Shown here: positions 10,076 through 20,728 of the stretch, in pieces | Numbering within the stretch: the first letter of the stretch is position 1 | Layout of the letters: every line of letters starts with the position of its first letter | Assembly (NCBI GenBank): GCA_949825045.1 | Contig: OX463807.1 | Span: forward strand, 34,616,749-34,680,748 | Source of the DNA: Argyresthia goedartella | Lineage: Eukaryota; Arthropoda; Insecta; Lepidoptera; Argyresthiidae | Direction of reading: 5' to 3' | DNA: 64,000 nt | The notes under the pieces: model-generated | Told to the model about the DNA's origin: nothing | The model's input: only the letters and a program-made list of their open reading frames with translations | The model's database searches: none | Made by a program: the position numbers and the translations under genes

Positions 10076-10470
10076 GCAGCAACGGCTATCGAAACTACGT
10101 ACTGGACCCGTTTGAACCACCTACCCTCGATTTGGCGTGAAAAAACGGTTGAAGGACCGGTACAACGGTCGTACAGTTCGCTTCAAGCAGCCCCATGGTG
10201 CACTTGAATTTTGAGCCTAAAAGGACGTTCCTTACATTTTCCTTGCTCCGTGAGCTTTTGTTATTTCCTGCATCTATCTGCCGTGCAGTTTATTTATTTG
10301 TGTGTGTTATTGTACGGACTTTACACCAGCACTCAGCAGCTCCGATCTACCAGCGCCAACTTGGATTTGGTTGGTGAAGGCATTGAAGGTAAGTGGTAGA
10401 TTAATTTGCTTCCTCTTTTCTGTGTGTTTGGATCGTTCGTAACTTTATATCGCATCATCCTACCTAATTA
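10076..10470. other. Unassigned stretch with a splice-donor-like site
   Basis: No recognisable transposon or gene. A consensus-like donor AAG|GTAAGT occurs at 10386-10394, preceded by overlapping 60 to 62-codon frames (10195-10377 and 10211-10399) without known motifs. It could be an untranslated first exon of something. Nothing here confirms that. Confidence 0.3.
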
Positions 10471-11104
10471 GTATATTTTATACTTCTTTATACTTCTTTA
10501 TACTTTATTGCACAAAAACAGAAGATACAGATACATCAAAATGGAAACTAGGTGTACAAAGGCGAGCTTATCTCTAAAAAGAGATTTCTTCCAGCAAACC
10601 TAATATGGACAGAATACATGAAATAACAGGTAGACCTATGTGCACAACGTTAAAAATATTAAAATAATAAACTAATTACTAAGATGTACATAAATACATA
10701 ATATCAATACAAATAGACAAAATTATACTACATATATATCAAAGCAATAAACCTACATAAATCTAGTATGGAAGAGAAAGATAGTGTTCTTTTAAGCGAG
10801 TTTTAAAAATAGAAAGTGACGGGCTGTCTCTGATGGCGCTAGGAAGTTTGTTCCAGAGCCTGATAGCTCGTAGTCTGAACCCATGTTCATATGCGGCTGT
10901 ATTGTATTGCGGAGTTATAAGCAGTGATCGAGCGTGAGATCTCCGAGGCCTATCCGAGGACAAAAATTCAAAACGATCTCGTAAGAAGACAGGATAGCGA
11001 GGATTAAATAAGATGTTATAGAGGCAGATGAGGATATGAGAATCCCGACGAAGACGGATAGTGAGCCACTTTAACTCCCTGCGATACTCTATTATACAGT
11101 CCAC
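10471..11104 (-). pseudogene. LINE C-terminus and 3' tail (CR1/Jockey-like)
   Basis: A 113-codon minus-strand frame (10763-11104) ends a LINE ORF2. It carries RLRRDSHILICLYNILFNP, then FRLRAIRLWNKLPSAIRDSP, then FKTRLKEHY, the usual closing block of this protein type. The 3' untranslated region follows to a tail of AATAAAGTATAAAG repeats at 10471-10505. Part of the untranslated region (10550-10610) is shared with the SINE at 46398-46598. The 5' part is cut off at the junction with the RTE-like element. Confidence 0.8.
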
Positions 11105-11119
11105 AACGCTCCTCTTGAA

Positions 11120-12007
11120 GTGTTTGGTGAAATACCGAACACGGACAATAGTAAAATATATATGGGTGAATTCAATGTAAGAGGCCTAGTCGGAGTCGGC
11201 AGACAAGACGAACTAGAACACGCTATCGAGACGATTAAATGGGACATAATTGGACTCTCTGAAATAAACCTAGACGGTACAAAGATACTCGAATACAAAG
11301 ATTACATAATGATACATGCTGGTGAAAGAAGTGGCCACAATGGTGTTTGCTTTCTCATAAAAACAATTTGGAAGAAGAATATAACTAAATTTACCAGCTC
11401 TTCCGACAGAATTGCTCGACTAGATCTGAAATTTGGAGAGAAAACGATACACATAGTTCAAGTATATGCTCCACACTCGAAAGCCAAAGAGAAAGCGATG
11501 CAAGATTTTTACGAAGAAATTACTAAATCCCTACAGAATACCTCAAATTCAGTCATGGTGATCGGAGATTTAAATGCCAAGATAGGCCAACCAAGTCTCG
11601 AGGACAGACCTGTCATGGGTCCCTGGGGATATGGAGATAGAAACGAAAGAGGCGAAAATCTGGTTCAATACCGCATGGGAAATCAGCTATTCATATCAAA
11701 CTCATTCTTCAAGAAAAAACCAAAGCAAAGATGGATATGGATATCACCAGATGGTAAAACTAAGAATGAGATTGATTTTATTCTAACGAAGAACATAACT
11801 GAGATTGAAAACATTCAAGTAATTAACATCTCTTACCCTTCTGATCACAGGCTCATTCGTGCAACTTTAAATCTGAATATAAAAAAGAACAAAGACAGAA
11901 AAGCTTACAAAGGTGGAAATAAAGATCTACTCCCAATTGAAAAAGAACATGTGAAAAATGTATTTTCAGATCTTACACAGAAAAAAGAACAAATTTCAAA
12001 TGTTTAA
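11120..12007 (+). pseudogene. RTE-like apurinic endonuclease domain
   Basis: This 295-codon frame encodes the AP-endonuclease-like domain that nicks target DNA. Visible motifs are a start region with FNVRGLVGVGRQDELEHAI, GLSEINLDG with the metal-binding glutamate near residue 55, QVYAPHSKA, VMVIGDLNAKIGQ, WIWISPDGKTKNEIDFIL and SYPSDHRLIRATL with the catalytic Asp-His. These motifs are all intact, but the frame stops at 12007 before the reverse transcriptase, so the full protein cannot be made from this copy. The ATG used lies directly after the junction with another LINE, so it may not be native. Confidence 0.85.
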
Positions 12008-12049
12008 GAGTCATACACAAATCTAATCAACATTATCAAGCAATCTGTT

Positions 12050-13140
12050 ATGACACTGCCTAAACGAAATCCAGAACAACTATATTATACGCTCGACTCT
12101 CAGATAAAAGAACTTATAGCCAAAAGAACAAAACAAAAGAATAAAGAACATAAATCCAAGGAAGAAAAGAAGTTACTTACAAGGCTATATCGGAAAGTGA
12201 GGAAGCTAATATTCAAAGATAAGAAGAAACAAAGGCTTGCCATTATTGAAGAAGAATTGGAGAAAAGAAGCTCTGTGAAAAGGTCTCAATCTCGCCTAAC
12301 AACCTCAAAACAATGGATAACCTCTCTGAAAAATCAAGAAGATAACGTGGTCACAGATAGAAAACAAAAGTGGACATTGCAACAAAGTACTATAAGAACC
12401 TATACAATTGTAAACAAACGACAGAAATATTACATTCAAGAACAAATGCAGATGACCAGAACAGCATACCACCGTTCCTGTGTGTCGAGATTTCCCACTC
12501 AATAAATAAACGAAAAAGCGCGAAGAGCCCTGGCGAAGGTGGAATTTCGAATGACATCTTGAAGGCGATAGTAGACCCCATTTTACCAATACTTATTGAA
12601 TTATTTAATGGCATTTTAGAATATGGAATAATACCCAGTGAATGGGCAAACTCGCTCATAACGCTACTATACAAGAAAGGAAACCATATGGACATTAGGA
12701 ACTATAGACCAATAAGTCTACTACAGACCATTTATAAGCTATTTACCAGTGTCATATTAGGGAGACCGAGAAAAACATTAGAACAATGTCAACCCATAGA
12801 ACAAGCAGGATTTAGACCAAATTTTTCAACAACAGATCATATATTCGCTCTAAGCCAAGTGATAGAAAGATATGAAGAGTACAACAACAAAAACCTTTAC
12901 ATTGCTTTCATAGACTATTCGAAAGCCTTTGATTCTATCAGTCATAATTCTCTATGGCAAGCATTAGAAGAACAAGGAATCTCTGCGAAATATATAATAA
13001 TTCTGAAAGAAATATACAAACATAGTAAAGCTACCGTAAAAATGGATAGATAGACTTGGAAAGACATTCGAAGTTAAGAGAGGCGTAAGGCAAGGTGATC
13101 TTATATCGCCAAATCTTTTTACGACACTCCTGCAACATAT
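12050..13140 (+). pseudogene. RTE-like reverse transcriptase, broken
   Basis: A basic linker (12050-12300) leads into reverse transcriptase in another frame (12370-13053). Motifs are KSAKSPGEGGISNDILK, NYRPISLLQTIYKLFTSVI, EQAGFRPNFSTTDHI and IAFIDYSKAFDSISHNSLW with the first catalytic aspartates. After a frameshift near 13053 RGVRQGDLISPNLF is still readable. At least three frame changes are needed, so this is non-functional. Confidence 0.85.
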
Positions 13141-13454
13141 TTGCTCGAAGCTGAACTGGAACAAGAAGGGGATCAATATCAATCGAGCTATCTGAATCAC
13201 GTACGTTTTGCAGAATACAAAGTTATACTAAGTGAAAACTATGAAGACTTAAGATATATGATTGAAAGCTTGGATACAGAAAGTCGAAAATGTGGTCTTC
13301 ATATGAACTCAGATAAAACCTGTCTCATGACCAACAGTATAAAGCATCCACTTGAACTACATGGCCAGAAGATTTCAGAAATATGTTTACCTGGCTTAAA
13401 ATATAAAATTCCAAAAACAAACTTTAAAAGAAGTAGAACGAAGAATAAACAAAA
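13141..13454 (+). pseudogene. RTE-like reverse transcriptase, palm remainder with lost catalytic box
   Basis: The frame continues the palm and thumb. Where FADD is expected it reads VRFAEYKVILS, so both catalytic aspartates are gone. CGLHMNSDKTCLMTN follows, the usual conserved lysine-threonine segment. The frame then runs into an unrelated insertion. Confidence 0.7.
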
Positions 13455-13857
13455 TTACTTAGGTACCTACTATCTACAAGTTTTAAGCATGTTATTTTCT
13501 TTTGTTTTTGTTTGTTTGCAATACAATGCATGTTACATATATGAATAATAATGATCAATAATTAATAATTATAGTCCAACCATTTTATGAGAAAGATAAA
13601 CTGTCGTTGTTGAATTGTGTATTTACCTACTAAGTTAATTTAATACATGTCATTGTGTTAGTGATTAGTTTGAATTATATTATGCATGTTTAAAGAGATG
13701 GTACTGTTGTGTCATATTATTGTGTAACAATTATTTGGAATTATTTAAATTTCTATTATTCTTTTTATTCGTTATAAGAAGAGGGATGTTGGATATTGAA
13801 TATATGTGGGTAGGAGATCATAATAAAAACCAGTACAAGCTCAGCACTCGTGTTTGA
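13455..13857. other. Unidentified approximately 400-bp insertion in RTE-like element
   Basis: The coding order of the RTE-like element breaks at about 13455 and resumes with IAWAKNWSLKHIFK at about 13858. The intervening DNA is AT-rich and non-coding. I find no convincing terminal repeats or target duplication. It may be a solo LTR or MITE. Boundaries are accurate to about 15 bases. Confidence 0.5.
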
Positions 13858-14370
13858 TTGACAATAGCTTGGGCAAAGAATTGGTCGCTGAAACACATAT
13901 TTAAAGCCAAAATACCAATGAGACTGAAGAAAAAGGCAATGGACAATACAATACTTCCCACCTTGCTGTACGGCTGTCAGACCTGGGCTCTGACGCAAAA
14001 GATCATAAAGAAGATACAAATATTCCAAAGATCCACTGAAAGAAGTATCCTTTACATCAAACTTAAAGATAAACAAAGGAATAATGATATAAGACAAAAG
14101 ACTAAACTGATAGACGCCGCGAAACTTGCCTGTAAGCTCAAATGGAGATGGGCAGGACACGTGGCACGAGCAGTAGATGGTCGATGGACAGAACGAATCC
14201 TACATTGATACCCACACGAGGAGAAGAGGCCGCGCGGACGACCACGACGACGCTGGAGAGATGACATTGAAGAGATTTCTGGGCGAGTCACCTGGACGCG
14301 ACTGGCAAGGGATAAAGTACTATGGAGACAGATGGAGGAGGCCTTCACCCGAAAATGGGTGTCCCAATAA
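13858..14370 (+). pseudogene. RTE-like C-terminal domain
   Basis: The 116-codon frame to 14208 holds TILPTLLYGCQTWALTQ, then KLACKLKWRWAGHVARAVDG. A frameshift near 14205 leads to RGRPRRRWRDDIEE, VTWTRLARDKVLWRQMEE and AFTRKWVSQ followed by a stop. This is the standard end of an RTE-like ORF2. Confidence 0.85.
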
Positions 14371-14390
14371 AATGAACTTTATAATTTAAC

Positions 14391-14550
14391 AATAGATTAT
14401 GTATTTTAAAAATAAAAATAAAAATGTAAAACTAACAATAAATATTACATGCATGAATACTAACACAATGAAATTTATATTATCAAACAATGCTATGTAA
14501 GAAATATTTTTATCTGGGAAAAAAGTGGCTTATTATTATTATTATTATAA
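14391..14550. other. AT-rich junction with (TTA)n
   Basis: Non-coding DNA between the RTE-like element and the Copia relic. It ends in a TTATTATTATTATTATTA run at about 14532-14550, possibly the LINE tail. Confidence 0.6.
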
Positions 14551-15523
14551 TGGATTCCAAAGATCAGTATTTGATATCTGTTTGTTTTACAAAGAAGATT
14601 GCTGGATGCTGATTTATGTGGATGATATCTTGATCACTGGAAACGGGGAGATACTATTAAAGCACTTAAGGAGGAATTTAACGGAAAATATATAGAAGTA
14701 CTTTCTCGGAATGGAAGTTAAAAGAAATGAAGATACCTTAAAACTGAAACAAACTAAAATGATTGAAAATATATTGACTAAATTCAAAATGGATGAATGT
14801 AACGGAATTAAAACTCACTTGGAAAGTAATTACAATACAGAAATAAAAGACAATTAAAAAGTTTTAGATGTACCGTATCGAGACTTATAGGAAGTCTAAT
14901 TTATCTTACTGTAACAACAAGAACGGATTTAACATTTGCTGCATCATATCTGAGCAGATTTTTAGATAAACCGAACGAAGAATTATGGAAAGCTGGAAAA
15001 AGAGTAGTAAGTTATTTGAAAGAAACAAAGGAAAAAGGACTTTTATTTAAAAAGACATGACAATAATTTATACGGATTTTCTGATGCCGATTGGGCGATA
15101 GAAGATAGAAGCGACAGAAAAAGTGTTAGCGATGGTATTATCCTACAAGGACAAAACCCCATTGCTTGGTTTTCAAAGAAGCAACAATGTGTAGCTTTAT
15201 CGTCTGCCGAAAGCGATTACATAGCTGCCGCATCATTATCACAGGAAATCGTTAATTTAAAAGGCATATGTAAACACTTAGGTTGAGATGTAAATGTCGT
15301 GTTACTTGTTGACAACAAAAGTGCGATATCAATGGCCAAGAATTACGAGAATTCCAAGCGTACAAAATACACTGATATACGGTTTCATTATATATAAGAC
15401 TGGGTTGTCAAAAAGGTGATCAGTATAGAACATATTTGTACCAATTAAAATTTAGCGGATGTTATGACTAAAAGTTTGAGCACAGAGAAGTTTTATAAAT
15501 GCATTGATAAGTTCTTGTGCTAA
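14551..15523 (+). pseudogene. Ty1/Copia reverse transcriptase and RNase H relic
   Basis: In shifting frames the plus strand encodes CWMLIYVDDILITGNGE (the Copia YVDD box), KYFLGMEVKRNEDTLKLKQ, YRDLIGSLIYLTVTTRTDL and AASYLSRFLDKPN. RNase H follows with GFSDADWAIEDRSDRKS, PIAWFSKKQQCVALSSAESD and LLVDNKSAISMAKN, and the end reads NLADVMTKSLSTEKF. Several stops and frameshifts interrupt it. The integrase and the first part of reverse transcriptase are missing, so the left boundary is a truncation. Confidence 0.9.
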
Positions 15524-15618
15524 TTCTTAGTCGGTTAGTTTACTGTTTGTTTAGTTAGTTAGTTAATATAGTTGTGTATTAAATAATAACTGTAAACCAT
15601 GTTATCATTTAGGAGGAG

Positions 15619-15767
15619 TGTTGAGATGTACAGCACTAGCTGCGTGTCTCCACACTAGTAATGTTGACTGGTTGCTATGGTTACATTCTCTTCTTATGTA
15701 GATTGTGTCGTGGTAATGTTTCTATGAATATAATATGGCTTGTGATAAATAACAGAGTTTGCTTATA
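15619..15767 (+). repeat. Copia 3' LTR, partial
   Basis: A purine tract (AGGAGGAG at 15611-15618) is followed by TGTTGAGATGTACAGC, the expected start of the LTR. The LTR can be followed to the centre of the palindrome at 15767, where the sequence turns back on itself. No second LTR copy is in the window, so the right limit is uncertain. Confidence 0.65.
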
Positions 15768-15806
15768 ATAAGCAAACTCTGTTATTTATCACAAGACATA
15801 TTATAT
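15728..15806. repeat. 79-bp near-perfect palindrome at Copia LTR edge
   Basis: Arms 15728-15766 and 15768-15806 are 39 bases each with a single mismatch (15738/15796) and a one-base centre at 15767. The inner 28 bases on each side pair perfectly. The left arm is the end of the Copia LTR. Confidence 0.95.
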
Positions 15807-16275
15807 ACATGTGCCCCTTATGCCCCTTCACTAACAAATCGCCGATTTGGTCTTTATATGACCTTCTTGGGCGTCCCCGTCCAACGGCTCCTTTCACACC
15901 CGCTGTATAAATCTGTTCCGTCAATCTCCTTTCATTCATCCTTTCAAAGTGACTAAACCGTCTAAGCTGGCCTTTCTCTGTCCTTATCACTATATCTTCT
16001 TTCAATCTACAGCGTTCCCTTATAACTTCATTCTTCAATCTATCTTTCAATGTTGCTCCACATATACTCCTCAAAGACCCCCATTTCTACAGCGTTTATT
16101 CGGCTTTCATGTTTCTTCTGCCATACCCAACATTCGCTCCCATTCATCAATGTCGGATTCAATACTCCATTATGAATCGCCAAACGTGCCTTTTGGGACA
16201 CCGTTTGGCTACTCATCAAGGAGTGCAGTGCCCCATTGATTTTATTGCCCGCACTCACTCTCCTTTCAATATCAC
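15807..16275 (-). pseudogene. RTE-like family B, C-terminal part
   Basis: On the minus strand this reads DIERRVSAGNKINGALHSLM, then QKARLAIHNGVLNPTLMNGS and, after a frame change, LKDRLKNEVIRERC, FSHFERMNERRLTEQIYTAG and KGAVGRGRPRRSYKDQIGDL. The same family appears at 57228-57662 and 55283-55440. It is the C-terminal portion of an endonuclease/reverse-transcriptase LINE common in Lepidoptera. The BEL-Pao element splits it from its upstream part at 23535-23730. Confidence 0.8.
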
Positions 16276-16820
16276 TGTTCAGGCTTCTCAGCACCTAATG
16301 ACCTCGTAGGGGCCCATGAGCTACGAGGTAGCGTGACGATCAGGTGCCAAGAAGTGTTGAACGTCGGCGATTCACCGAGCTGAAGTTATGTGGGGTAGAT
16401 CTAACCTGGTCTGTGCTTCGGTCCCGTCAACCTCCTGTCTCTCTGCAAGGCCCGGCCGCACCCTATGCTCTTCTTGGTAGACAGGTCCTTCAGCCAACCA
16501 GGTATGACTGGCGGGCCAGCGTGGTGAGCACAGTGTCCAACACAGGTTATGTTTCTACTGGTAAATACAAATCGGGCACGAAAATCCGAACTTTATCTGG
16601 TTCGAGAGACAACGGCACACTCAGCTATATTAACAATCCTGAGGGAATCCCGAATACATTCCAGATGCCCTGCGATTTAATTTCAACACCCTAATCAAAA
16701 CGCGTTTACATTGCGAGGGCTTTCGTCCGTCAGTTGTCCAAACTGCCAGATTGACAGCTAACGTCAAATTAAAATGACCGTTCAGAAACCATCGATCGAA
16801 TATCGATTTGGAATCGAACA
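16276..16820 (-). repeat. BEL-Pao 3' LTR
   Basis: Direct repeat of 22985-23529. It starts TGTTCAGGCTTCTC and ends GGAATCGAACA. The seven differences I could find from the other LTR all fall in the first 240 or so bases. On the element's strand a purine-rich stretch GGGCGGGTGAT lies immediately before this LTR. Confidence 0.93.
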
Positions 16821-16852
16821 ATCACCCGCCCGGACAGGCACCCACCTGTCCC

Positions 16853-18112
16853 CTAATCTACGGGCAGCCGAGACAACGTTGCTACCGCTCGTTTTAGAAC
16901 CGAGCCTCCTACTAGAACCTCTGCAGACCGGGGGGTCCCGTCCTTGCCAGGGAACAAGTTAACAATGCGCCCCCTGCGCCAACGTAGTGGCGGTAGGTTA
17001 GCATCCTTAACCAGAACGAGGTCACCAACACTAGGGGGGCTAGTTTTGTCAGTCCACTTAAGGCGCTGTTGTAAGATATGCAGATACTCGAGCGACCAAC
17101 GCTTCCAGAAATTCTGAGCAAACTGCTGCAACATCTGATACCTTGACAACCGATACAATTTCACTCCCTCGAAGGGGTGCTCGGGCAACGCGTTAAGTAG
17201 CTGTCCTATCAAGAAATGGCCTGGGGTCAGAGCCTCCAGGTCATTTGGATCCGAGCTGAGCGGACACAACGGTCGCGAATTGAGAACGGCCTCGATCTTA
17301 CAAAACAATGTCGCGAGCTCCTCAAAAGTCAGCGCGGTCTGACCTACTATACGCCCCAAGTGCGTCTTAGCTGACTTAACTACGGCCTCAAAAATCCCAC
17401 CCCAGTGGGGGCAAATCGGTGGGCTGAAGGTCCACTGTATACCCCGACGGGAGAGGGCCGTTCCAATATCCACTTTATTTACATTCAAAAAGTTGACTAT
17501 CTCTCGTAAGTATCGTTCCGCACCTATGTAGTTAGTGCCGTTATCAGAGCGGATCAAAGTTGGAAGTCCCCTTCGAGAAACAAACCTATCCAAACAAGCA
17601 ATGAAAGCCTCTGTCGAGAGATCAGCAACGAGCTCGAGATGTACCGCCTTGGTGGATAAACAAACAAACACACATAGGTACGCCTTGTATTGCTTAGCGG
17701 TACGCAATCGTGAACTCTTTACCATAAACGGTCCTGCAAAATCCGTACCAACACCTGAAAACGGTCTGACCTCATTCACACGATCAGGGGGCAAGTCCCC
17801 CATGAGAGGTTGCATCGTGGCAGCCTTAAGTCGATAACAAGGCATGCACCGAAACACGATGTTCCGTATGGCACGGCGGGCAGATAAGATCCAAAACTCC
17901 CGCTGGAGCGTGGCCAACAACGCGTTACAGCCGGCATGCGCGTTTTTAATATGACGATCAGTCACCAGCAATTCAACTAACTGTCCCCCCTTGGGGAGCA
18001 GAAGTGGGTGACGAGCCGAATACGACAGATTCGCATTGCGCAATCTTCCTCCTACCCGAAGTAACCCGGTCGAATCAACAAAGGGGTTGAGACGCGCGAC
18101 GGCTCCCTTCAA
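16853..18112 (-). pseudogene. pol: BEL-Pao integrase segment
   Basis: 419 codons after the last in-frame TAG. LLRVGGRLRNANLSYSARHP leads into the integrase zinc motif (H54, H59, C89, C92). The catalytic core has GTDFAGPF (D124), LIRSDNGTNYIGAE (D190) and GGIFEAVVKSAKTHLG (E242), so the DDE triad is complete. The C-terminal domain with PPSVGDLVLVKDANLPPLRW closes the protein, which ends at a TAG at 16853. The segment is in the same frame as the three upstream segments. The integrase itself looks competent. Only the stops prevent its expression. Confidence 0.9.
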
Positions 18113-18145
18113 TTTCGAACGTCCACTTCGTATAATCTTCGAGGA

Positions 18146-19486
18146 CTATACCAACCGGACCAAATTCAACAGCGACTCGTTTCGCTCTGCCGGAGTCAGA
18201 ATAGGGTTCAACGTTCCCAACTGATCGCGAGGAGTACGACAATTTCGAGCGAATCTCCTAATCCAAGTGGACACGTTTATCAACTTGTCAAGTAAGCTAT
18301 ACCGGTCCAGCAGAAACCCGGCGTCAGGGTTCTCAGCCTTCTGGGTAACATGCACGGCCGCTCTGGGGCCATGATCCGAAGATACTACTACATGGCTGTG
18401 GGGCCAGTCCGATTCTCTCTTGGCAAGCCAGGGTGGTCCCCACCACAAATGGTGTCTAACGAGTTCAGGAGCCTGACATCCCCTGGATGCACAATCAGAC
18501 GGGTTCAATTCTCCTGGTACATGTCTCCAGGTCAGTGGGACCTCAGACGACACAATCTGGGAGACACGGTTCGCAACAAAAACCTCTAAGTTATGGACCG
18601 AAACCTTCAGCCAGCACAAAACAATCTGGCTGTCCGTCCAAGCGTACACCGTATCCTCCAAAACCACTGAACCACGCAACACTGTTAGAGTGTGATTCAA
18701 AAGTTTGGTCAAAAGAGCAGCCCCGGACAGTTCCAGTTTTGGAATCGTCATCCTTGTCCGAATAGGCGCTACCTTGCTTTTTGCCAAAACCAAACGCACG
18801 TCGACCTCCCCGGTGGAGGTGACGGTTCGCAAATAAACCGCTGCCGCAAACCCTCGTTCAGAGGCATTACAAAACCCGTGAAGGGTTGCTCTGTAATCCC
18901 CAGCAGGGACCAATTTCCTCGGCAGCGATACTTTATTTATGTCCGATAGCGAGGTGAACATTCGCGTCCAATCAGTCAACAAATCACCTGAGAGGTGGGT
19001 GTCCCAGGTCAACTGAGCCGCCCATAGCCTTTGCATAAAACATTTGAGAGCAAAGGTGACTGGAGAAATCCATCCATTCGGGTCGAACGTTCTCGCAATC
19101 GTTGACAGTACTGACCGCTTCGTCCAGGCCTTCGGTGTTTCTAAAACCACCCGATAGGTAAACTCATCATGGACGGGCCGGTACTGAATTCCAAGCACTG
19201 ACAACATGTTAGGGTTGTCAGGATTCTCAAAAACATGCGGGTCTTGTTGAAACTCATCTGGGAGACCAGCCATCAACTCAGGGGAGTTGGACATCCACTT
19301 GCGTAGTTCATAGCCGCCTCGTTCCAGCAATTGAATGAGCTCGTCACGTCGGTCCAGAGCTTCCTCTACACTGGCTGCCCCTGTGCAGACGTCATCGACG
19401 TACAAATCTTGCTCCAGGATAGCGGCGGCTCTAGGATAGCTCACACGGTCACGCGACGCCAACTCCCGCAGGGTACGCATCGCCAA
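18146..19486 (-). pseudogene. pol: BEL-Pao reverse transcriptase palm and RNase H segment
   Basis: 446 codons between two in-frame TAG codons. The catalytic box LEQDLYVDDVCTG has YVDD at residues 29-32. The BEL-type connection and RNase H follow. LHGFCNASERGFAAAVY appears where I recall the family usually having DAS, so the first RNase H aspartate seems to be an asparagine. IPKLELSGAALLTKLLNHTL and YAWTDSQIVLCWL supply the other RNase H acidic residues. The segment ends at LLNLVRLV before TAG at 18146. Confidence 0.9.
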
Positions 19487-19525
19487 ATACGGGCTAGACC
19501 GTAACCCATACGTGTTCGTGTTTAA

Positions 19526-20686
19526 CTAATAGACCTTGACTGGCTCGGCCGTGGTCTCACGCCAAAGTATCAACTGATACCTTCTGTCAGCCGGATGAAT
19601 TACCGTTTGCCTAAACATCATCCGAATGTCTGCGACAAATACAATCTGGTGTCTCCGAAAGCTCGTGAGAATATCCGAAATATCACGACTCCACTTGGGT
19701 CCCGAATGTAGACACTGATTCAGGGACATCCGGTTCGAGGTAGGTGCTGGCCCATCAAAAACAACTCGAATCTTGCCGGCAGGGGTTCGCAGGACGGCAT
19801 GGTGTAGAAGGAAACAATGATCCTCAGATCTCCAGTCCACACCCGATACCGACATGTGTCCTAACGACTCATACTCCCTCATGAAATCGACGTATTTTTG
19901 TTTAAATACGGCGTCCCTTGACATCCTACGCTCCATCGACATCAATCTCGTCTCAGCCATCTTCCTAGATTCTCCTAGTGGCGGTCGATCGGCCCTGAAA
20001 GGCAGTCGAGTTACAAAACGACCAGAACGAAGGCGACCAGTACTATTCTGGTAAAACAACTCGCACTCTTCTTCGTCTGCGTCGACTCGACGAACGGTGG
20101 GAGGTTCCTCTATCTCCCAGAAACGTTGGATAGCGTCTGACAACGCTGAGCCAATAAGTATGCCATCTGACTCGGCAGGCCTAACCATTGGCAATGCCGG
20201 ACCCATGATCACGTGACCAAACTTAGTATCCACAGCAATCAACCCGTCCGGCTGAAGAACTCGCCGATCCGACAACAGAAACCTACCCAGAACGTCTGCT
20301 CCCAGTAGCAGGTCGACCGGGGCTGGAGTGTCAAAATCGGGATCCGCCAACTTGAGTCCTGATGTCAGGAATCGAACGGCCGGATTCAACTTCACCAAGG
20401 GGTGTCTGCCCATGACATGCGTCATTACTAAAGCTTGCACGGATGTTTTTGTCAAAATGTCATAACGTGGAGAGAACGTGATCACCGATTGACCAACTAC
20501 ATTCGTAACCGTAACATTCCCCACGCCCCGTATTGATTTATTATACCTATTTACCTTGAGGCCCAACCATTTTGCTAAATCATTCGATACAATGCAGCCC
20601 TGAGCTCCAGAATCTAATAGGGCGCGAACGTATGTTGGGTTGCCCGCCAAATCCCAAACAAGCACAGAGGCGATCGGTAACACCAC
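19526..20686 (-). pseudogene. pol: BEL-Pao protease and N-terminal reverse transcriptase segment
   Basis: 386 codons from the first methionine, but the frame is open from the gag stop at 20729. Protease carries VRALLDSGAQGCIVSNDLAK near the start. The linker and fingers follow, with HHAVLRTPAGKIRVVFDGPA, NQCLHSGPKWSRDISDIL and VFVADIRMMFRQTVIHPADR, which carries the first catalytic aspartate. The frame stops at LILWRETTAEPVKVY, within the conserved palm, where the next residues (LNTNTYGLRSSPYLAMRTL) continue in the same frame after a single TAG. A glutamine codon CAG would fit there. Confidence 0.9.
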
Positions 20687-20728
20687 CGTCTCCGGTTGGG
20701 GGGCAACAAATTGTTGGGCCGCAAATTC

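Larger units (their letters stand above)
11105..14390 (+). mobile_element. RTE-like LINE, decayed
   Basis: Endonuclease, reverse transcriptase and C-terminal region follow in order on the plus strand but in different frames. The body is interrupted by an insertion at about 13455-13857. The 3' end lies shortly after the stop at about 14370. The C-terminal block WRWAGHVARAVDGRWTERIL followed by RGRPRRRWRDDIEE and WRQMEEAFTRKW is characteristic of RTE-like elements in insects. Confidence 0.85.
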
